From assembly GCA_019236735.1 (NCBI GenBank), contig JAFAIM010000006.1:1-45137 (forward strand): a DNA stretch of 45,137 nucleotides, given 5' to 3'. Position 1 is the first letter of the stretch. Each line of letters begins with the position of its first letter. The DNA is from Burkholderiaceae bacterium (GTDB taxonomy: Bacteria > Pseudomonadota > Gammaproteobacteria > Burkholderiales > Burkholderiaceae_F). The translations under genes were made by a program, and so were the position numbers. Positions 42,329-45,137 of this stretch are shown here, in pieces. The notes under the pieces were generated by a model. The model saw only the letters and a list, made by a program, of their open reading frames with translations, did not search any database and had not been told where the DNA came from.

Positions 42329-42718
42329 ATGAAACTCGCTTATGTGATCCTCTACGTCCCGGACGTCGCAAAGACCGTTGCCTTCTACGAGAAGGCGTTC
42401 GGTCTGTCCCGCCGCTTCATCCACGAGACCGGGCAATATGCGGAGATGGAGACCGGGGCAACGGCCCTGGCATTCGCCAGCGAGGAGATGGCCTCGACGA
42501 CCCGCCCCGGTTTCCGGCGCAACCGCATCGAGAGCGAGCCTGCCGGCGCCGAGCTTGCCTTCGTGACGGAGAACGTTGGCAAGAGCTTCACGTACGCCGT
42601 CTCGGCCGGCGCCGAATCGGTCCTTGAGCCGACGCAAAAACCTTGGGGACAGGTCGTCTCCTACGTCCGCGACCTAGACGGCTTTCTCGTGGAAATCTGC
42701 AGCGAGGTCTCACAATGA
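42329..42718 (+). CDS. VOC-family (glyoxalase/bleomycin-resistance-like) protein
   Basis: The 129-residue protein reads MKLAYVILYVPDVAKTVAFYEKAFGLSRRF at the N-terminus, a typical single VOC repeat pair, and YVRDLDGFLVEICSEV at the end with the Glu metal-ligand position. Its substrate is unknown. GGAG lies seven bases before the ATG. The divergent PadR gene probably regulates it. Its stop overlaps the next gene by four bases. Confidence 0.88.
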   Translation: MKLAYVILYVPDVAKTVAFYEKAFGLSRRFIHETGQYAEMETGATALAFASEEMASTTRPGFRRNRIESEPAGAELAFVTENVGKSFTYAVSAGAESVLEPTQKPWGQVVSYVRDLDGFLVEICSEVSQ

Positions 42719-43104
42719 GCGTGAGGCACGCTGACAGAAAGCGGACGGCAGCCCATGCGTTCAGCACGCTGCGCAATGTTGGCCCCGCAGCTCGCGCCGA
42801 TTTCGCCGTCCTGGGCGTTGCGAGCATTCAGCAGTTGGCTGCGAGCGACCCGGATCAGCTCTACGCGTCTCTGCAGAGCAAGGTGGGAAATCCGCTCGAT
42901 CCTTGTGTGCGGGACGTGTTCGCCGCCGCAATCCATCAAGCACGCACCGGCGAGGCCCGCAACTGGTGGACGTTCACGCCGGAACGCAAGAAGCGGCAAG
43001 AACGATCCGAATTACGACGTCAAAGCACCACCGCCACCCCGGAAGCTGCGGCGTTCCTTGGCTATTCCGCGCCTTCCCGCAGCCACAGCGGGATGTCGCG
43101 CTGA
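42715..43104 (+). CDS. Helix-hairpin-helix (Cdd1/TfoX-C-like) protein with an extra tail
   Basis: The core (residues about 10-95) has a helix-hairpin-helix segment, LRNVGPAARADFAVLGVASIQQLAASDP, and a conserved DPCVRDVFAAAIHQARTGEARNWWTF block, as in the small Cdd1 'pathogenicity locus' or mitomycin-resistance-like family. The function is not known. After about residue 98 the sequence is low-complexity and overlaps the convergent parE 3' end by 43 bases, so the tail may be read-through into sequence brought by parDE. It starts with ATGA, overlapping the VOC stop. Confidence 0.75.
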   Translation: MSVRHADRKRTAAHAFSTLRNVGPAARADFAVLGVASIQQLAASDPDQLYASLQSKVGNPLDPCVRDVFAAAIHQARTGEARNWWTFTPERKKRQERSELRRQSTTATPEAAAFLGYSAPSRSHSGMSR

Positions 43105-43388
43105 CCGTGCAGGATCCGCCAGATATCGATGTGCTCGGTTTGCTCGACGTAGAACACGAGGTAGGGGTAGCGCTTCAGTGCCCAAGAGCGCAGGCCCGGC
43201 AGAGCCAGTTCATGGGCATATCGCGGCGATCCGCTGGCGGGATGACGGCTGATCTGAAGATAGGCCCGCTCGAGCGCGTCGATGAACCCGATCGCCGCCT
43301 GCTCGGCCTTTTCGCTCAGATAATGGTCGACGATCTCGTCGACGTCGCGGTTGGCCCGCTCGCGCGGGACGACCGGTTTGGCCCTCAC
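43062..43388 (-). CDS. parE: Type II toxin, RelE/ParE family
   Basis: The 108-residue toxin has the ParE pattern: AIGFIDALERAYLQISRHPASGSPR, LRSWALKRYPYLVFYVEQTEHIDIWRILHGQRDIP. It starts with GTG, overlapping the ParD stop by four bases (GTGA). ParE toxins inhibit gyrase, whereas RelE cleaves mRNA; the sequence looks more like ParE but the target cannot be proven. Confidence 0.88.
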   Translation of the reverse strand: MRAKPVVPRERANRDVDEIVDHYLSEKAEQAAIGFIDALERAYLQISRHPASGSPRYAHELALPGLRSWALKRYPYLVFYVEQTEHIDIWRILHGQRDIPLWLREGAE

Positions 43389-43636
43389 GAACGAGCGCCG
43401 GACTTCGCTCGTTTGCGTACGCGGGCGCGCAGCACTTCGAAGTAAGCGGCTTCTGCGGCGGCAGTGGGTGCGGATCCTGCACCCGCGAGCAAGAGGCCAC
43501 GCAGACGGACGCGATCCCGATCTCTGCGGATCAGCTCACGTACGTACTCGCTGCTCGTGCCATAGCCGCGCTCGGTGACCTGCGCATCAACGAAGTCCTT
43601 CAAGCCGTCCGGAAGGGAAATGTTCATCGTCCCCAT
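43385..43636 (-). CDS. parD: Type II antitoxin, ParD/CopG family
   Basis: The 83-residue protein begins MGTMNISLPDGLKDFVDAQVTERGYGTSSEYVRELIRRD, a ribbon-helix-helix of the ParD type, with an Ala/Arg-rich C-terminus that would bind ParE. I chose ATG 43636; an ATG three codons later is possible. It is divergent from the aldo/keto reductase, with TGGCAAA repeats in the gap. Confidence 0.88.
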   Translation of the reverse strand: MGTMNISLPDGLKDFVDAQVTERGYGTSSEYVRELIRRDRDRVRLRGLLLAGAGSAPTAAAEAAYFEVLRARVRKRAKSGARS

Positions 43637-43656
43637 GCTGGCGAGAGTACCAGCGA

Positions 43657-43732
43657 TGGCAAAATTTGGCAAAGCGCTAGCGGAAAATCGCCCTCGCGCG
43701 TTGTGGAATTTCGTGCCCGCTGATGTGGCAAA
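43657..43732. promoter_or_regulatory. TGGCAAA direct repeats upstream of parD
   Basis: TGGCAAA occurs at 43657-43663, 43667-43673 and 43726-43732 on the plus strand. The first two are 10 bases apart, one helical turn. ParD antitoxins bind repeated sites in their promoter, so these are candidate operators; they may also affect the divergent reductase gene. Confidence 0.5.
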
Positions 43733-43780
43733 TTCACGCCGTCGATTCACCGCCGCGTCGAATTCGTGGGGAGCAAACCG

Positions 43781-44776
43781 ATGACATTTCCGTTACGTAC
43801 CCTCGGCGCCTCCGGCCTTCGCGTCTCGGCGATCGGCCTCGGCTGCATGGGAATGAGCGAGTTCTACGGCCGCGCCGATGAGAGTGAGGCGATCGCCACG
43901 CTGCACCGCGCGCTCGATTTGGGGATCAACTTTCTGGACACTTCCGACGCATACGGGCCCTTTACCAACGAGGAACTGGTCGGACGCGCGATTCGGAGCC
44001 GGCGCGCTGAGGTCGTGCTGGCGACCAAGTTCGGCATCGTGCGCGACCCGAGCAAACCGGCCGCGCGTGGGATCGACGGCAGCCCGGCCTACGCCAAACG
44101 GTCGATCGATGGCAGCCTGCGCCGCCTCGGCGTCGATCATGTCGACCTGTACTACCTGCACCGGGTCGACTCGAAGGTGCCGATCGAGGAGACGATGCAG
44201 GCGCTGGCCGACCTGGTGCGTGCTGGAAAGATCCGGCACATCGGCCTTTCGGAGGCGTCGGCGCAAACGCTCGAGCGCGCCTGTGCGGTCCACCCGGTGG
44301 CGGCGCTGCAGTCGGAGTACTCGCTGTGGACGCGCGACCCGGAACGCGACGTACTTGGGGCATGCCGCAAGCTGGGCGTGGGCTTCGTCGCGTACAGCCC
44401 GCTCGGCCGTGGTTTCCTGAGCGGTGCCATCACGACGGTCGACTCGCTCGAAGCCGACGACTACCGTCGCAGCACGCCTCGCTTTGCTCCCGATAACCTT
44501 CGCAGCAACCTTGCACTGCTGCGCGAGCTCGAGGCGGTGGCCGCCCAGCTTGGGGTCACGCCGGCGCAGGTGGCGCTGGCGTGGGTTCTGGCGCAAGGCG
44601 ACGACATCGTTCCGATCCCGGGCACCAAGCGGGTGCGCTACCTCGAGCAGAACGCGGCGGCAGCGGCCATCCGCTTGAACGCCGAGCAGTTGGCGCGCCT
44701 CGACATGGTGTTCGCGCCGGGCGCGGTCTCGGGCGAGCGCTATCCGCAAGCGATGATGGGAACGATCGACCGCTGA
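43781..44776 (+). CDS. Aldo/keto reductase
   Basis: The 331-residue protein is a (beta/alpha)8 aldo/keto reductase with the catalytic tetrad D53, Y58 (LDTSDAYGP), K83 (ATKFG) and H127 (YYLHRVD), and a NADP-binding C-terminal segment [13 protein letters not shown]. It is of the YhdN/IolS-like class. GGGGAG lies eight bases before the ATG. The substrate is unknown. The rpsL promoter starts 20 bases after its stop. Confidence 0.93.
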   Translation: MTFPLRTLGASGLRVSAIGLGCMGMSEFYGRADESEAIATLHRALDLGINFLDTSDAYGPFTNEELVGRAIRSRRAEVVLATKFGIVRDPSKPAARGIDGSPAYAKRSIDGSLRRLGVDHVDLYYLHRVDSKVPIEETMQALADLVRAGKIRHIGLSEASAQTLERACAVHPVAALQSEYSLWTRDPERDVLGACRKLGVGFVAYSPLGRGFLSGAITTVDSLEADDYRRSTPRFAPDNLRSNLALLRELEAVAAQLGVTPAQVALAWVLAQGDDIVPIPGTKRVRYLEQNAAAAAIRLNAEQLARLDMVFAPGAVSGERYPQAMMGTIDR

Positions 44777-44795
44777 TCGCGCCGTGGGTGGCGCG

Positions 44796-44856
44796 TTGAC
44801 CGGGGGGGACACGCTCGGCTAGAATGAAAGGCTTCGCGAAGACTGCAGAAGCCTTT
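44796..44856 (+). promoter_or_regulatory. rpsL (str operon) promoter and leader hairpin
   Basis: TTGACC (44796-44801), an 18-base spacer and TAGAAT (44820-44825) form a good sigma-70 promoter. The start of the leader holds a perfect nine-base inverted repeat, AAAGGCTTC (44827-44835) and GAAGCCTTT (44848-44856), with a 12-base loop, ending 15 bases before the rpsL ATG. Transcription probably starts just inside the left arm. Confidence 0.7.
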
Positions 44857-44871
44857 GTAGCGACTCTGGAA

Positions 44872-45137
44872 ATGCCGACGATCAACCAACTGGTGCGCAA
44901 GCCGCGGGAAATGGCGCGGGTGAAGAGCAAGAGCCCGGCGCTGAAGGGTTGCCCGCAGCGGCGCGGCGTGTGCACGAAGGTGTACACGACGACGCCGAAG
45001 AAGCCGAACTCGGCGCTGCGCAAGGTCGCCAAGGTGCGGCTGACCAATGGGTTCGAAGTCATTTCCTATATCGGCGGCGAGGGGCACAACCTGCAGGAGC
45101 ACTCGGTGGTGCTGATCCGCGGCGGGCGCGTGAAGGA
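44872..45137 (+). CDS. rpsL: Ribosomal protein S12, N-terminal part (cut by window edge)
   Basis: The 88 visible codons encode [26 protein letters not shown] and [22 protein letters not shown], running to GGRVKD, which is most of S12. The Lys at the streptomycin-sensitive position in TPKKPN is wild-type. S12 lies in the 30S decoding centre. rpsG, fusA and a second tuf would be expected downstream, outside the window. Confidence 0.98.
   Translation, partial: MPTINQLVRKPREMARVKSKSPALKGCPQRRGVCTKVYTTTPKKPNSALRKVAKVRLTNGFEVISYIGGEGHNLQEHSVVLIRGGRVK

Overview
The window looks like a chromosomal segment of a high-GC betaproteobacterium, most likely in or near the Burkholderiales. This rests on the order tRNA-Tyr/Gly/Thr-tuf-tRNA-Trp-secE-nusG-rplKAJL-rpoBC, on the fused one-chain indolepyruvate:ferredoxin oxidoreductase, and on the PhhA/HPPD pair. 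No taxon was checked by search.

Layout. (1) 1-2081: the end of an MCE/Mla-type lipid transport operon (MCE substrate-binding protein, auxiliary lipoprotein), then a DedA-rhodanese fusion. (2) 2115-6233, minus strand: a small unrecognised protein and the large indolepyruvate oxidoreductase. (3) 6336-7590: a GNAT acetyltransferase and a Phd/VapC toxin-antitoxin pair with a near-perfect 20-bp palindrome as putative operator. (4) 7939-20248: a complete type II secretion locus. gspC faces right; gspG-H-I-J-K-L-M-N-D-E-F face left and end with a GFA-family gene. (5) 20267-22313, minus: phenylalanine 4-hydroxylase and 4-hydroxyphenylpyruvate dioxygenase. (6) 22516-24761: a LytS/LytTR-type two-component system. 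(7) 24865-39225: the tRNA-tuf-secE-nusG-ribosomal protein-rpoBC block, read rightwards from a strong sigma-70 promoter and closed by a long hairpin. (8) 39243-44776: about 5.6 kb of accessory genes (GFA remnant, two VOC proteins, cupin, orphan PstS, PadR regulator, HHH protein, ParDE, aldo/keto reductase) lying between rpoC and rpsL, which are usually close in this group. (9) 44796-45137: promoter, leader and start of rpsL, the first gene of the str operon.

How the genes work together. The Gsp proteins build a pseudopilus-driven outer-membrane secretion machine. PhhA, HPPD and possibly the indolepyruvate oxidoreductase act on aromatic amino acids and their 2-oxo acids. The central block makes EF-Tu, NusG, ribosomal stalk proteins and RNA polymerase.

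I found no CRISPR array, prophage, insertion sequence or obvious new defence system. The least expected signals are these: a SPOR-like domain at the C-terminus of the secretin GspD; a 111-bp dispersed repeat in two copies, one of which supplies the start and leader of gspH; a second short repeat just upstream of the Shine-Dalgarno of two unrelated genes; and REP-like palindromes and large hairpins in the spacers of the rplKAJL-rpoBC operon.
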